From positions 62,001 to 126,000 of the forward strand of contig NZ_FNZV01000010.1 of assembly GCF_900109555.1 (NCBI RefSeq): 64,000 nucleotides of DNA, in the 5' to 3' direction. Source of the stretch: Pacificibacter marinus. GTDB lineage: Bacteria > Pseudomonadota > Alphaproteobacteria > Rhodobacterales > Rhodobacteraceae. A program made the position numbers and the translations under genes. Each line of letters opens with the position of its first letter. Positions within the stretch are counted from its first letter, which is position 1. A model generated the notes under the pieces. It was given only the letters and a program-made list of their open reading frames with translations. It searched no databases and had not been told where the DNA came from. This document shows positions 44,108 through 53,222 of this stretch, in pieces.

Positions 44108-45772
44108 TTGCAGCAGATTCTTTCTGTCTGGCTAAATTTAGAGCCAAAACGCCGAATCATTGTGATTGGTGCGACCCTTTTTATGTTCGCTGCCATCATT
44201 GGGCTGTCACGCATTGCGACAACGCCATCAATGACGCTTTTATATTCGGGGCTCGATGCCAGCACTGCGGGTGAAGTGGTGCAAGCACTAGAAGCGCGTG
44301 GAGTGACATATGAAATTCGAGGTGGCGCAATTTTTGTTGCCAGTTCACAGCGTGACGAGTTGCGCATGACCTTAGCGTCGGATGGTTTGCCTGCAAATTC
44401 GTCTAGTGGGTATGAGCTTTTGGATTCTTTGACTGGGTTTGGCACAACGTCTCAAATGTTTGACGCCGCATATTGGCGCGCAAAGGAGGGGGAGTTGGCG
44501 CGGACAATTGTCTCGTCCCCGCAAATCCAAACTGCGCGCGTTCACATTGCGAACCCATCTTCTCAGCCCTTTAAACGTCAAATTGCAGCCACAGCATCAG
44601 TGACCGTGACAACCAATTCTGGTGCGGTTTCATCTGAACGCGCAAAATCGCTTAGATATCTTATTGCTTCTGCGGTTGCGGGTCTGTCTGCTGAAGATGT
44701 CTCGGTTATAGATGGGCGAAATGGAGTTGTTATTTCTGGTGACGATTCCGAATCAGGGGCTGCGCAAGGAACCGATCGTGAAAAGGAATTGCGGCAAAAT
44801 ATAGAACGTCTCCTTGAGGCGCGTGTCGGTGCTGGACGTGCGGTCGTCGAAGTTTCGGTTGAAAATGAAACTGATATCGAATCGATCATCGAGACAAAGT
44901 TCGATCCAGATGGGCGTGTCGCAATCAGCACCGAAACCGAAGAGAATAGCACGTCTTCTACGGATAGTCGCGGCAGTGCGGTTACCGTTGCATCTAATTT
45001 ACCAGACGGCGATGGGGCCAATAGTGGTGATTCAAGTTCAAATAACAGTGAGGTACGCGAGCGTATAAATTATGAGGTGTCTGAAACGCGTCGAGAACTG
45101 CAGCGTGGCCCTGGTGCCATCAAACGGCTCACAGTTGCAGTTCTTGTCGACGGTATACGCAGCCCGAATGCTGATACACAGGATGTTTTGTGGGAGCCTC
45201 GCTCAGACACTGAACTTGAGGCGCTGCGCGAACTCGTGGCGTCCACTGTTGGTTTTGATGAGGCACGGGGTGACATCATTACCATTAAAACAATGGAGTT
45301 TCAGCCCGTTGTGATCGAGGGCACTGTTGTGCAAAGCTCGCTATTCTCCATGTCTGATCTTAATGTCATGACAATGATCCAGCTTGCTTTTCTTTCTTTG
45401 GTGACGGTTGTTTTGGGGGTTTTTGTTGTTCGCCCAATTTTTGCATCCTCTAACATTGAACTCCCTGCACCCTTGCCGTCAGTAGGGCTACCTGCGCCAG
45501 GCAGCAGCACAACATCCCCAATACCACAAACAATTCCAGTCGCAGAGTTGCCGAATATGGGGGGAGGACCTCCTGCGCTTACTGGTGAAATTGACAGCGG
45601 AGAATTTGGGCTTCCTACATTGGGTGTCGTTTCAGATTTTGACTTTGGAGATGATGATTTCGGAATTTCCACAGATCCTGTGAAAAGGTTGAAAAAGCTT
45701 ATCGAGGATCGGCAAGAAGAGACGGTTGAAATTCTCCGGGGCTGGATGGAAGATGCTGAGGAAGGTGTTTAG
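44108..45772 (+). CDS. fliF: Flagellar MS-ring protein FliF
   Basis: A 554-residue MS-ring subunit. Two membrane segments frame a large periplasmic part: IIVIGATLFMFAAIIGL near residue 20 and MIQLAFLSLVTVVLGVFVV near residue 425. The conserved modules LYSGLDASTAGEVVQALEARG, PANSSSGYELLDS and ALTVAVLVDG-like KRLTVAVLVDG are present. The C-terminus (DPVKRLKKLIEDRQEETVEIL) is the FliG-binding tail, so FliG must exist in the genome although it is not in this window. The start is TTG, with AAGGAG eight bases upstream. It overlaps fliH by one base. Confidence 0.95.
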   Translation: MQQILSVWLNLEPKRRIIVIGATLFMFAAIIGLSRIATTPSMTLLYSGLDASTAGEVVQALEARGVTYEIRGGAIFVASSQRDELRMTLASDGLPANSSSGYELLDSLTGFGTTSQMFDAAYWRAKEGELARTIVSSPQIQTARVHIANPSSQPFKRQIAATASVTVTTNSGAVSSERAKSLRYLIASAVAGLSAEDVSVIDGRNGVVISGDDSESGAAQGTDREKELRQNIERLLEARVGAGRAVVEVSVENETDIESIIETKFDPDGRVAISTETEENSTSSTDSRGSAVTVASNLPDGDGANSGDSSSNNSEVRERINYEVSETRRELQRGPGAIKRLTVAVLVDGIRSPNADTQDVLWEPRSDTELEALRELVASTVGFDEARGDIITIKTMEFQPVVIEGTVVQSSLFSMSDLNVMTMIQLAFLSLVTVVLGVFVVRPIFASSNIELPAPLPSVGLPAPGSSTTSPIPQTIPVAELPNMGGGPPALTGEIDSGEFGLPTLGVVSDFDFGDDDFGISTDPVKRLKKLIEDRQEETVEILRGWMEDAEEGV

Positions 45773-46401
45773 TGAAACATTTGTTCCCATTAGAAGACTT
45801 TGGAATTTCTGAAAAACACAGCACGTCGCGTCAGAAAACATCTCTAGAGCCGCCTGTCGTTCAAGGTCCAGCCCCCGCTGAAATTGAAGCAAATCGCATG
45901 GCCGCATACGAGCAGGGTTACAAAGCTGGGTGGGATGATGCGGCGCAAAGTCAGATGGAAGACCAAAGTCGGGTTGGAGCAGATTTCGCACGAAATTTGC
46001 AGGATTTGGGCTTTACGTTCCATGAAGCTAAATTGCATGTCATGAAGGCGCTTGAGCCTCTTTTGACAGAGATTGTTTCAAAGGTTTTGCCGCGATTGGT
46101 CTCTGAGACGCTTGGGCAAACAGTTTTAGAAGAACTCCTTCCTTTTGCTGAAGAAGTATCAGACACGCCGGTGCAAATCGTTGTTGCACCGTCTGGTCGT
46201 GCCGCAATTGAAGCGTTGGTTGATACTTCCTTAACTATTCCATTGGAAATCTTAGAAGAACCCTCTTTGGCTGATGGTCAAGTTTATCTGCGCATGGGGG
46301 AACTCGAAAAGAAAATAGACATGGATAGCGCGATTGAACGTATCGGCAATGCCATCAAGTCGATTTATGAACTTAATGAAGAGGCCATGAAACATGGATG
46401 A
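45772..46401 (+). CDS. fliH: FliH-like flagellar export protein
   Basis: A 209-residue protein that begins KHLFPLEDFGISEK, contains the short motif YEQGYKAGWDDA typical of the FliH/YscL family, and ends in a helical domain (LPRLVSETLGQTVLEELLPF). FliH binds and restrains FliI at the export gate. The start is GTG overlapping the fliF stop (TAGTG). FliI itself is encoded 11 kb away, at 56.6 kb. Identity is based on the YEQGYKAGW motif and on the place between fliF and fliN; divergence is normal for the family. Confidence 0.85.
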   Translation: MKHLFPLEDFGISEKHSTSRQKTSLEPPVVQGPAPAEIEANRMAAYEQGYKAGWDDAAQSQMEDQSRVGADFARNLQDLGFTFHEAKLHVMKALEPLLTEIVSKVLPRLVSETLGQTVLEELLPFAEEVSDTPVQIVVAPSGRAAIEALVDTSLTIPLEILEEPSLADGQVYLRMGELEKKIDMDSAIERIGNAIKSIYELNEEAMKHG

Positions 46402-46678
46402 ACTCCAAGGGCTAGAAAATAGTCAAAAAAACCCATTCACTCAGGTTCCGATTGAAATCACAATTTCTGTTGGCCGTGCGCGCCCCTTGATCAAAGATTT
46501 GCTCAAACTTCAAAGTGATAGTGTTTTGGCTTTAGATCGTAGAATCGAAGACCCTGTTGAACTTTACATCGGTGACAAACTTATTGCTCGCGGAGAACTT
46601 CAAGAAATGGATGGTGAGAACGCAGGGCAGCTTGCGGTGCGCTTGACCCAAGTCGTTGACCTCAAAGACGGACTTTAA
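46394..46678 (+). CDS. fliN: Flagellar C-ring protein FliN
   Basis: A 94-residue FliN, essentially a single SpoA domain: VPIEITISVGRARPLIKDLLKL, VLALDRRIEDPVELYIGDKLIARGEL, ending LAVRLTQVV. FliN forms most of the outer C ring with FliM and FliG; neither of these is present in the window. It overlaps fliH by eight bases and precedes fliP by three. Short but complete; the family ranges from about 80 to 140 residues. Confidence 0.94.
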   Translation: MDELQGLENSQKNPFTQVPIEITISVGRARPLIKDLLKLQSDSVLALDRRIEDPVELYIGDKLIARGELQEMDGENAGQLAVRLTQVVDLKDGL

Positions 46679-46681
46679 CCT

Positions 46682-47419
46682 TTGCGACAGTTTGTAACCA
46701 TTTTTGTGCTCACTGCATTAACCATGATTTTTGTTGAGCCGGTAGTCGCGCAAGACTTGTCCATTTCCTTTGGGGAAGGGGGCTCGATTGCAAACCGTTC
46801 AATTCAATTTATGTTGCTTATTACGGTTCTTAGTCTCGTTCCTGGGTTGGCGGTTATGGTGACCTGCTTCCCATTCATAGTGACTGTCCTGTCAATATTA
46901 CGCCAAGCTTTGGGGCTACAGCAGGCGCCCCCTAATATGCTTATTGTGAGTCTGGCGCTCTTTTTGACCTACTTTGTTATGGAGCCGGTTTTCAACCAAA
47001 GTTGGGAAATGGGTATTGAGCCACTCATCAACGGTGAAATCGAAGTTGAAACTGCATTTCCTTTGGTTATGGAACCATTTCGAGGCTTTATGGCAAATCG
47101 TATTGATCCATCCACATTCGACCATTTGGCCGCGCTACGGCCTGATCTCAATGAAGTTGGCACAGTGACAGAGAATGCCGCTTTGTCTGTCCTTGTCCCT
47201 TCTTTTCTCTTGTCGGAAATCGAACGAGCTTTTCAAATAGGGTTCTTGGTATTCCTACCGTTCTTGATCATTGACCTTGTGGTTGCGGCCATCTTGATGT
47301 CGATGGGTATGATGATGGTGCCCCCAGCCGTGGTCTCAATGCCCTTTAAATTGGCATTTTTTGTTGTCTCGGATGGCTGGGTCCTGATCTCTAGTGCGTT
47401 GGTTCGAAGCTATTTTTAA
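46682..47419 (+). CDS. fliP: Flagellar export gate protein FliP
   Basis: A 245-residue export gate subunit. A cleavable signal (FVLTALTMIFVEPVVAQD) precedes four membrane helices with LMLLITVLSLVPGLAVM-type sequence (QFMLLITVLSLVPG), CFPFIVTVLSILRQALG, and the C-terminal DLVVAAILMSMGMMMVPP signature. With FliQ and FliR it forms the export channel. The start is TTG, three bases after fliN. FliQ and FliR lie elsewhere in the cluster. A 120-base gap to flhA follows and may hold an flhA promoter. Confidence 0.95.
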   Translation: MRQFVTIFVLTALTMIFVEPVVAQDLSISFGEGGSIANRSIQFMLLITVLSLVPGLAVMVTCFPFIVTVLSILRQALGLQQAPPNMLIVSLALFLTYFVMEPVFNQSWEMGIEPLINGEIEVETAFPLVMEPFRGFMANRIDPSTFDHLAALRPDLNEVGTVTENAALSVLVPSFLLSEIERAFQIGFLVFLPFLIIDLVVAAILMSMGMMMVPPAVVSMPFKLAFFVVSDGWVLISSALVRSYF

Positions 47420-47539
47420 ACCCGCTGGAATATCTTTTTGAGTGCACGGCTACATGACTGAATTATTTAGAATTCTCTAGGCTTTGGTTACCTCTTGTAA
47501 ACCATAAATCACTTAATCTGAGTTCTACATCTGAAAGAA

Positions 47540-49636
47540 ATGCGGTGGGCAATGAACTTAACACTCCAGTCTATTTTTCGGCCAACTATTTTGCTGGCTC
47601 TCGCCCTGATGGCCGTCATCGTGATGATGATTTTACCTGTTCCAGCATGGGTTCTGGATGTTGGTTTGGCGGCCAGTTTTGCCCTCGCCATTTTGATATT
47701 TACTGTGACGCTGTTTATTGAGCGCCCTCTAGATTTTTCAGTATTTCCTACGGTGCTTCTTGCCAGTTTGATGCTCAGGTTGTCGTTAAATGTATCATCA
47801 ACAAAGCTCATTATTGGACAGGGTCACAAAGGCACAAGTGCCGCCGGCAATGTTATTGAAGGATTTGCTAGTTTTGTGATGGGGGGATCTGTTCTGCTGG
47901 GGCTTGTCGTTTTCATCGTCCTGCTCATCGTTAATTTTATGGTGATCACCAAAGGTGCGGGCCGTATGGCTGAAGTTGGCGCACGGTTTGCGTTAGATGG
48001 CATGCCCGGGAAACAGCTTGCCATCGATGCGGATATGTCCGCTGGCGCGATATCCCATGAAGAAGCCAAGGAGCGCCGCGAACGAGAGTTGGCCGAAACA
48101 ACTTTTTTTGGTTCTCTTGATGGCGCATCAAAGTTTGTAAAAGGTGATGCTGTCGCTGGCCTTTTGATCACATTGATGAATATCGTTATGGGGCTGGTTA
48201 TTGGTATCGCCGTACATGGAATGCCTGCATCACAAGCCTTTGAAACTTATGCAATTCTTACAATTGGAGATGGTCTTGTTAGTCAAATTCCATCTGTCAT
48301 TATTTCTATCGCCGCAGCACTCCTCTTGGCAAAAGGTGGTGCAAGTGGATCTGTCGATTTGGCTTTATTCAAACAGCTGGGTCGCTATCCTCCAGCATTA
48401 ATCACAGTGGCAGTTTTGATGGGGCTGTTCGCATTAGTTCCTGGCTTGCCGTTTTTGCCTTTCATCTTAGGCGCGGGGGCATTGGGGGCTGCTGGTTGGT
48501 TTGTGTCTAACAAAGATCGTGAAAATGCAAAGATAGCACAGAATCCGCCCGAACGAGCTGCAGAAGACATAAAAGAGTCTCTTGGAGATATCTTGGATCT
48601 TGATGACATCCATGTTGAATTCGCACCAGATTTGGTTGCCATGGTCCTTGATCCGCAAACGGGTCTTGATGCTCGGATCACAAATATGCGCAATCATGTT
48701 GCTACCGTCTTTGGCCTCATTTTGCCTGAGATAAGGCTCACGGATGATCCCAGTCTCCCGTCAGGAAGTTACGTCGTGCGCATTCAAGGTGTAGAGCAGG
48801 CACGTGATCAATTACGCCCAGATTTGGCCTTGGCGCTGCTTTCAGGGGATACAACCGGATTCCCGGCTGGCGAAGATGTCAAAGAACCTGTTTATGGCGC
48901 GCCTGCGCGCTGGGTTTCGGATGATCAAAAAGAGGAAATGGCCCTTTTAGGGTGTACCGTTGTTTCTCCAACAGAGGTGCTTGCGACACATCTGCTTGAA
49001 GTCATTAAGCGCAATTTTCAACGGTTACTCACAATGCGGACTTTGCGTCGTCTTCTTGATGAAATGACAAATTTAACTGACAAAGCACGGGCAGAATCTA
49101 ATCAACGTTTACTCGATGATTTGGTGCCTGACAAAGTCCCTATGGATATGCTTCTGTCTATACTCCGACTTTTACTTGAAGAGCGTGTTTCCATTCGCAA
49201 TCTATCTTTGATTTTGGAAGCGATTTCAGAAGCAAGAGGGGCGCATGCCACTCCCGAATCTATTTGTGAGCACGTTCGCCATAGGCTTGGGTTTCAATTG
49301 ATTTCCGAAATAAAACGACCAGATGGCACGCTGCCTTTGTTGCAATTGGCCCCAGAGTGGGAAGCGAAATTTGCAGCGCATCAAATTGATGGAGACAGAG
49401 GTCAGTCAGATGTTGCGCTGCCTCCGACGGATTTCAATAGATTGGCAAAATCTATGGCTGACAAAATTGCGAAAGCAGGGGAAACTGGCGTCTACCCCGC
49501 TATCGTAACATCAACGCGGCGGCGCAAGTTCTTAAAGACGGTTCTTGCGGCCCAAGGTATTCAAAATCCAGTGTTTTCTTTTGAAGAGATTGGCACAGAG
49601 GCACGTCCTGCTCTGGTTGGTCTGGTGCCGGCATGA
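47540..49636 (+). CDS. flhA: Flagellar export gate protein FlhA
   Basis: A 698-residue protein with an eight-helix N-terminal half and a large cytoplasmic domain. FPTVLLASLMLRLSLNVSSTK and the FHIPEP-region FALDGMPGKQLAIDADM are family signatures; the first is almost invariant. The C-terminal domain ends in a region that binds export chaperones. The start ATG has GAAAGA close upstream, and a second ATG four codons on is possible. It overlaps fliR as ATGA. Complete. Confidence 0.96.
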   Translation: MRWAMNLTLQSIFRPTILLALALMAVIVMMILPVPAWVLDVGLAASFALAILIFTVTLFIERPLDFSVFPTVLLASLMLRLSLNVSSTKLIIGQGHKGTSAAGNVIEGFASFVMGGSVLLGLVVFIVLLIVNFMVITKGAGRMAEVGARFALDGMPGKQLAIDADMSAGAISHEEAKERRERELAETTFFGSLDGASKFVKGDAVAGLLITLMNIVMGLVIGIAVHGMPASQAFETYAILTIGDGLVSQIPSVIISIAAALLLAKGGASGSVDLALFKQLGRYPPALITVAVLMGLFALVPGLPFLPFILGAGALGAAGWFVSNKDRENAKIAQNPPERAAEDIKESLGDILDLDDIHVEFAPDLVAMVLDPQTGLDARITNMRNHVATVFGLILPEIRLTDDPSLPSGSYVVRIQGVEQARDQLRPDLALALLSGDTTGFPAGEDVKEPVYGAPARWVSDDQKEEMALLGCTVVSPTEVLATHLLEVIKRNFQRLLTMRTLRRLLDEMTNLTDKARAESNQRLLDDLVPDKVPMDMLLSILRLLLEERVSIRNLSLILEAISEARGAHATPESICEHVRHRLGFQLISEIKRPDGTLPLLQLAPEWEAKFAAHQIDGDRGQSDVALPPTDFNRLAKSMADKIAKAGETGVYPAIVTSTRRRKFLKTVLAAQGIQNPVFSFEEIGTEARPALVGLVPA

Positions 49637-50409
49637 TGGATTTGCTGCCTGCAACCCTTGGATTAACGCAAGATATGTTGATGATTGGGTTCTTGGTTTT
49701 TTTGCGTGTTGGCGCGATGATGGCAGTCCTGCCAGCATTTGGCGAACGTAGTATTCCCCAACGCGTTCGCTTGGCTCTCGCGCTTTGTTTTGCCATCGTG
49801 GTAACGCCCGCTGTTGCGGAAGACCTTATGCCCTATGCGGTGGAGCAGGGCATTATGAGCAGAGCTTTGGCGACTGAGGTTTTGGCAGGACTAGCTGTTG
49901 GAATGGTGCTTCGTATTTTCGTGATCATTTTGGAAATGGCAGGGGCTATAATCGCCATGTCAACGTCACTTTCCCAGATGTTTGGCGGTGGTGCTGTCGA
50001 TGCTCAGCCTGTCGTCGGGCACTTATTGCTTGTTGGTGGTTTGGCGCTCGCGGCTATGCTTGATCTTCATGTGCGTGTCGTTGAGATTTTGATCATGTCA
50101 TATAAATTCATCCCTGTTGGTACGTTTATCGGCGCCGGAGAACTTTCCGAATGGGGATTGGAGCATATAAGATCTGGGTTTTCGATGGCATTTTCATTGT
50201 CTGCACCATTTGTGATTGCATCTTTAGTTTACAATGTGGCGCTGGGAGTCATCAATCGCGCTATGCCGCAATTGATGGTTGCTATGGTCGGTGCCCCGGC
50301 GATCACCCTTGGCGGCATGGTGTTGATGTTTATTACGCTGCCGCTTTTGCTTCAGATTTGGCGAAAGGGATTTGACCTGTTGCTGTTTAACCCGTTTGGG
50401 GCATCGTAA
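49633..50409 (+). CDS. fliR: Flagellar export gate protein FliR
   Basis: A 258-residue membrane protein with five to six helices. It starts MMDLLPATLGLTQDMLMIGF, with RVGAMMAVLPAFGERSIPQRVR and ISMSTSLSQMFGGG-type sequence (AMSTSLSQMFGGGAVDAQ) as family features, and ends PLLLQIWRKGFDLL. FliR is part of the export channel core. It overlaps flhA upstream (ATGA) and flhB downstream by one base (TAATG), keeping FlhA, FliR and FlhB in one translational chain. Confidence 0.94.
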   Translation: MMDLLPATLGLTQDMLMIGFLVFLRVGAMMAVLPAFGERSIPQRVRLALALCFAIVVTPAVAEDLMPYAVEQGIMSRALATEVLAGLAVGMVLRIFVIILEMAGAIIAMSTSLSQMFGGGAVDAQPVVGHLLLVGGLALAAMLDLHVRVVEILIMSYKFIPVGTFIGAGELSEWGLEHIRSGFSMAFSLSAPFVIASLVYNVALGVINRAMPQLMVAMVGAPAITLGGMVLMFITLPLLLQIWRKGFDLLLFNPFGAS

Positions 50410-51506
50410 TGTCTGATGGTGAAAGCGACGACGACAAGCAATATGAACCGTCTCAAAAAAAATTAGATGACGCTCGCAAAAAAGGCGAAATCCCTCAATC
50501 CGTCGACCTGATTACCTCGGCGGCATACATGGGTTTTATTGGTGTCGGAGCTGTCTTTGGTGGCGCATCATTGATCCAGCTTGGTACGGTTCTGCAAGGC
50601 CTTTTGGAAAAATCCGATAGCTTGTCCGAGGAGTGGTTTTCAGGTTCAGGCACGGTACTGGCTGGTGAGACTATGCGGGGGGTATTCAGTGCGCTTCTGC
50701 CTTGGTTCATATTGCCTGCGCTGGCTGCATTGACTGCCATCATTGCCACGCAGTCATTGGTTTTTGCCCCAAGTAAAATTGAGCCAAAGCTCAATAAAAT
50801 ATCGCCCATTTCAAATGCTAAAAATAAATACGGCCGAAAAGGGATGTTTGAGTTCGCAAAGAGCTTTTTTAAACTGAGCACTTATTCAATTGTTTTGGGT
50901 GTTTATCTTGTCAAAAAAATACCCGTTATCTTGGCGACAATGTCATTGAGCCCTGGAATGGTCACCGTGATGTTGCTGGAATTGTGCTTGGGATTCATGC
51001 TCATCGTCCTTGTCATTTCAATGGCTATTGGCGGGGTCGATTATTTATTTCAACATAACGAACATCAACGTAAGCACCGTATGTCTCGCAAGGAAATGAC
51101 CGACGAGTCTAAAGATCAAGAAGGCGACCCTCATATGAAGCAAAAGAGGCGTCAAAAAGGTCAAGAAATTGCACTTAAACAGATGCTTGGAGATGTGCCA
51201 TCGGCTGATGTTATTGTCGTTAATCCAACCCATTATGCCGTTGCACTAAAGTGGGATAGAATGCGGGGCGGTGCGCCAGTCTGTGTTGCAAAAGGTGTCG
51301 ATGAGGTTGCCGCCAAAATCCGTGAAATTGCCAATGAAAATTCTGTGCCCATTCACAGGGACCCGCCAACAGCACGTGCGCTTTACGCAACAGTTGAGAT
51401 CGGACAAGAAATTTTACCTGAGCATTATAGGGCCGTCGCGGCGTCGGTGCGGTTTGCAGAATCTATGCGGATTAAAATGAAAGCAAGGTTTGGTAAGAGA
51501 TCATGA
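50409..51506 (+). CDS. flhB: Flagellar export switch protein FlhB
   Basis: A 365-residue protein. The N-terminal KYEPSQKKLDDARKKGEIP-type sequence (QYEPSQKKLDDARKKGEIPQ) and four membrane helices lead to the cytoplasmic autocleaving domain with NPTH at residues 272-275 in VIVVNPTHYAVAL. Autocleavage at Asn-Pro sets the switch from hook to filament export, together with FliK. The C-terminal part after NPTH is standard (HRDPPTARALYATVEIGQEI). Four-base overlap with the next small gene. Confidence 0.96.
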   Translation: MSDGESDDDKQYEPSQKKLDDARKKGEIPQSVDLITSAAYMGFIGVGAVFGGASLIQLGTVLQGLLEKSDSLSEEWFSGSGTVLAGETMRGVFSALLPWFILPALAALTAIIATQSLVFAPSKIEPKLNKISPISNAKNKYGRKGMFEFAKSFFKLSTYSIVLGVYLVKKIPVILATMSLSPGMVTVMLLELCLGFMLIVLVISMAIGGVDYLFQHNEHQRKHRMSRKEMTDESKDQEGDPHMKQKRRQKGQEIALKQMLGDVPSADVIVVNPTHYAVALKWDRMRGGAPVCVAKGVDEVAAKIREIANENSVPIHRDPPTARALYATVEIGQEILPEHYRAVAASVRFAESMRIKMKARFGKRS

Positions 51507-51865
51507 CGGAAGCCTCAATTAAAATTCGACAGTTACAGGTATTGGCGGAATTGAAGTTAAACACCGAACTCGTGCGCTTGTCAGAAATTTCCCATGAAGA
51601 AAGTGTGCCTTTGGCAAGGTTGAAGGCCATCGCTCAAGAGGAAACGCACCATAAAGACAATGGTGGTTTTGAAATTTCGCAAGCAGCCCTTTCTGGTATG
51701 GATGTGAAGTGGCAGATTTGGGCTGGGCGTGAAAAACGATCGATAATGAGCGATCTGGCCAGAATTGCACAAAAGAGGGAAGATCAACTTGTTATTGCAA
51801 AGCATGCTTTTGGCCGCACGGAGGTTCTTAAAACACTTGAAAGCGACGCCAAAAGCAAACGGTAA
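51503..51865 (+). CDS. Small FliJ-like protein
   Basis: A 120-residue, mostly helical protein starting MTEASIKIRQLQVLAELKLN. It has no clear database name from sight. The length, the high helix content with charged heptads (WQIWAGREKRSIMSDLARIAQ), and its place after flhB with a four-base overlap suggest it is the FliJ-type export chaperone or stalk of this system, which is otherwise missing. This is an inference; coiled-coil proteins give little sequence evidence. It ends the fliF-flhB unit and converges on fliL2. Confidence 0.55.
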   Translation: MTEASIKIRQLQVLAELKLNTELVRLSEISHEESVPLARLKAIAQEETHHKDNGGFEISQAALSGMDVKWQIWAGREKRSIMSDLARIAQKREDQLVIAKHAFGRTEVLKTLESDAKSKR

Positions 51866-51964
51866 GTCTACGACCCAACATAGTATAGGCTTCAGTCAAC
51901 TATAAGATTCACCTCACGGACGGCCTGCATCCCTAAATGGTTGGACCGCAATAACTTGCTATTT

Positions 51965-52471
51965 TTATTTAACATCTTGTCGAACGATATCGATTACCAA
52001 CACATCATTGATCTGATTTCCAATCGTTTTCTGGGCGATTTCAGTCAGGGCCGTGCGCAGGGTGTTCATCGTGCCGCTGTCTGTAAAGGCACCTTTGAAG
52101 CCTCCTGTATTTGCATGATCGAATAGGACCTGTAAAAAAGCATCTCGCAGTTTAGGCTCCCGGGCATAAATTGCTTCACGGGCCCCAGTTTTTGCTTCCA
52201 AACTGAGCGACAAAACAACCATCGCAGCAACGCGACCATCGTCCAAATCGGGTACCACAAATTGATTGTTCAACTTCACGTATTCAAATTCAGATGATGC
52301 GTCGTCGTCGCCCTCTTCTAATACCTCTGCCTCATGAGTGTCGTGCGCTGGTACATCGCCGCATGGGTCGATTACCACGATCTCTTGGTCTGGCCTAAGT
52401 ACGATACCGCCACCTATTCCTGCTCCGAGGCCGATGAGTGCGAGTAAAATGGGTAATATTTTTTTGAGCAT
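51965..52471 (-). CDS. FliL-like protein (second copy)
   Basis: A 168-residue single-span protein. A leading helix (ILPILLALIGLGAGIGGGIVL) is followed by an acidic low-complexity linker (EVLEEGDDDASSEFE) and a FliL-type domain (YVKLNNQFVVPDL, VVLSLSLEAKTG, QINDVLVIDIVRQDV). It is distinct from the FliL at 43.5 kb and ends the flgB...flgH unit, eleven bases after flgH. Two FliL proteins are common in this group; they may act on the stator and on the ring side respectively, though this is a guess. Confidence 0.85.
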   Translation of the reverse strand: MLKKILPILLALIGLGAGIGGGIVLRPDQEIVVIDPCGDVPAHDTHEAEVLEEGDDDASSEFEYVKLNNQFVVPDLDDGRVAAMVVLSLSLEAKTGAREAIYAREPKLRDAFLQVLFDHANTGGFKGAFTDSGTMNTLRTALTEIAQKTIGNQINDVLVIDIVRQDVK

Positions 52472-52482
52472 ATAAGCCTCTG

Positions 52483-53208
52483 TTAAAACGGAAGAACAAT
52501 ATCAGCGATTTGTTGACCATATCGAGGTTGTTGCATTTGGGTGATTTGCCCTCGACCACCATAAGAGATGCGCGCACTTGCGATTTTTTCATAGGTGATC
52601 TCGTTTTGCCGAGAGATGTCTTCAGGACGTACATACCCCTCAACCAACAACTCTCGAATCTCGAAATTAACGCGTACCTCTTGGGACCCTTGGATGTGTA
52701 AAACGCCGTTGGGAAGCACGTCTACTATGGTCGCGGCAATCATCAGTTCTAACTTTTCATTCCGCGTTACAGAGCCATTGCCAGACGAGCTAGATGTCCC
52801 GCTTGCACTGACCAGTTCAGAGAGTGATGCGCCTTCTGGTAATATTGCATCGATGCGCTGTGGAATACCGAGAAGGGATGGAATGCCCGCAGTTTCTGTT
52901 CCGGACCTGCCGCGGGAAGATTTGTTAGAAAACTCTGCGCTATCATCGATTTCGATGACCACGGTCATGATGTCACCACGTTCAATAGCTCGCCGGTCTC
53001 CTAAAAGGGATTTGCGTGATGCGGTCCATAGGGATGCCCCATCGATAGGGCTGGTTTTTGCAATCACTTCAGGCAGAGATGGATTGAGCATGGCTGATGT
53101 TTCTGCCGAGTTGCTGACTGGTGTAAAGTCAGGCGTGCGTCCAACTTGATCGAGACTGCTGCAACCACTGGCCAAAATAGCCATGGGAAGAAGAGAGAAA
53201 AACCGCAT
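52483..53208 (-). CDS. flgH: Flagellar L-ring protein FlgH
   Basis: A 241-residue outer membrane lipoprotein. The signal ends in the lipobox LASGC with Cys16 for lipidation. Conserved blocks include SLLGDRRAIERGDIMTVVIEI, DSAEFSNKSSRGR, NGVLHIQGSQEVRVNFE, and the end ASARISYGGRGQITQMQQPR and YGQQIADIVLPF. It forms the L ring with FlgI of the P ring, encoded 21 kb away. Fourteen bases after flgA. Complete. Confidence 0.95.
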   Translation of the reverse strand: MRFFSLLPMAILASGCSSLDQVGRTPDFTPVSNSAETSAMLNPSLPEVIAKTSPIDGASLWTASRKSLLGDRRAIERGDIMTVVIEIDDSAEFSNKSSRGRSGTETAGIPSLLGIPQRIDAILPEGASLSELVSASGTSSSSGNGSVTRNEKLELMIAATIVDVLPNGVLHIQGSQEVRVNFEIRELLVEGYVRPEDISRQNEITYEKIASARISYGGRGQITQMQQPRYGQQIADIVLPF

Positions 53209-53222
53209 AATACTATCCCTAA

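Noticed and set aside
47420-47539. Hairpin GGTTAC-CTCTT-GTAAACC as a fliP terminator
   Set aside because: The arms pair with a mismatch and no T run follows; too weak to list.
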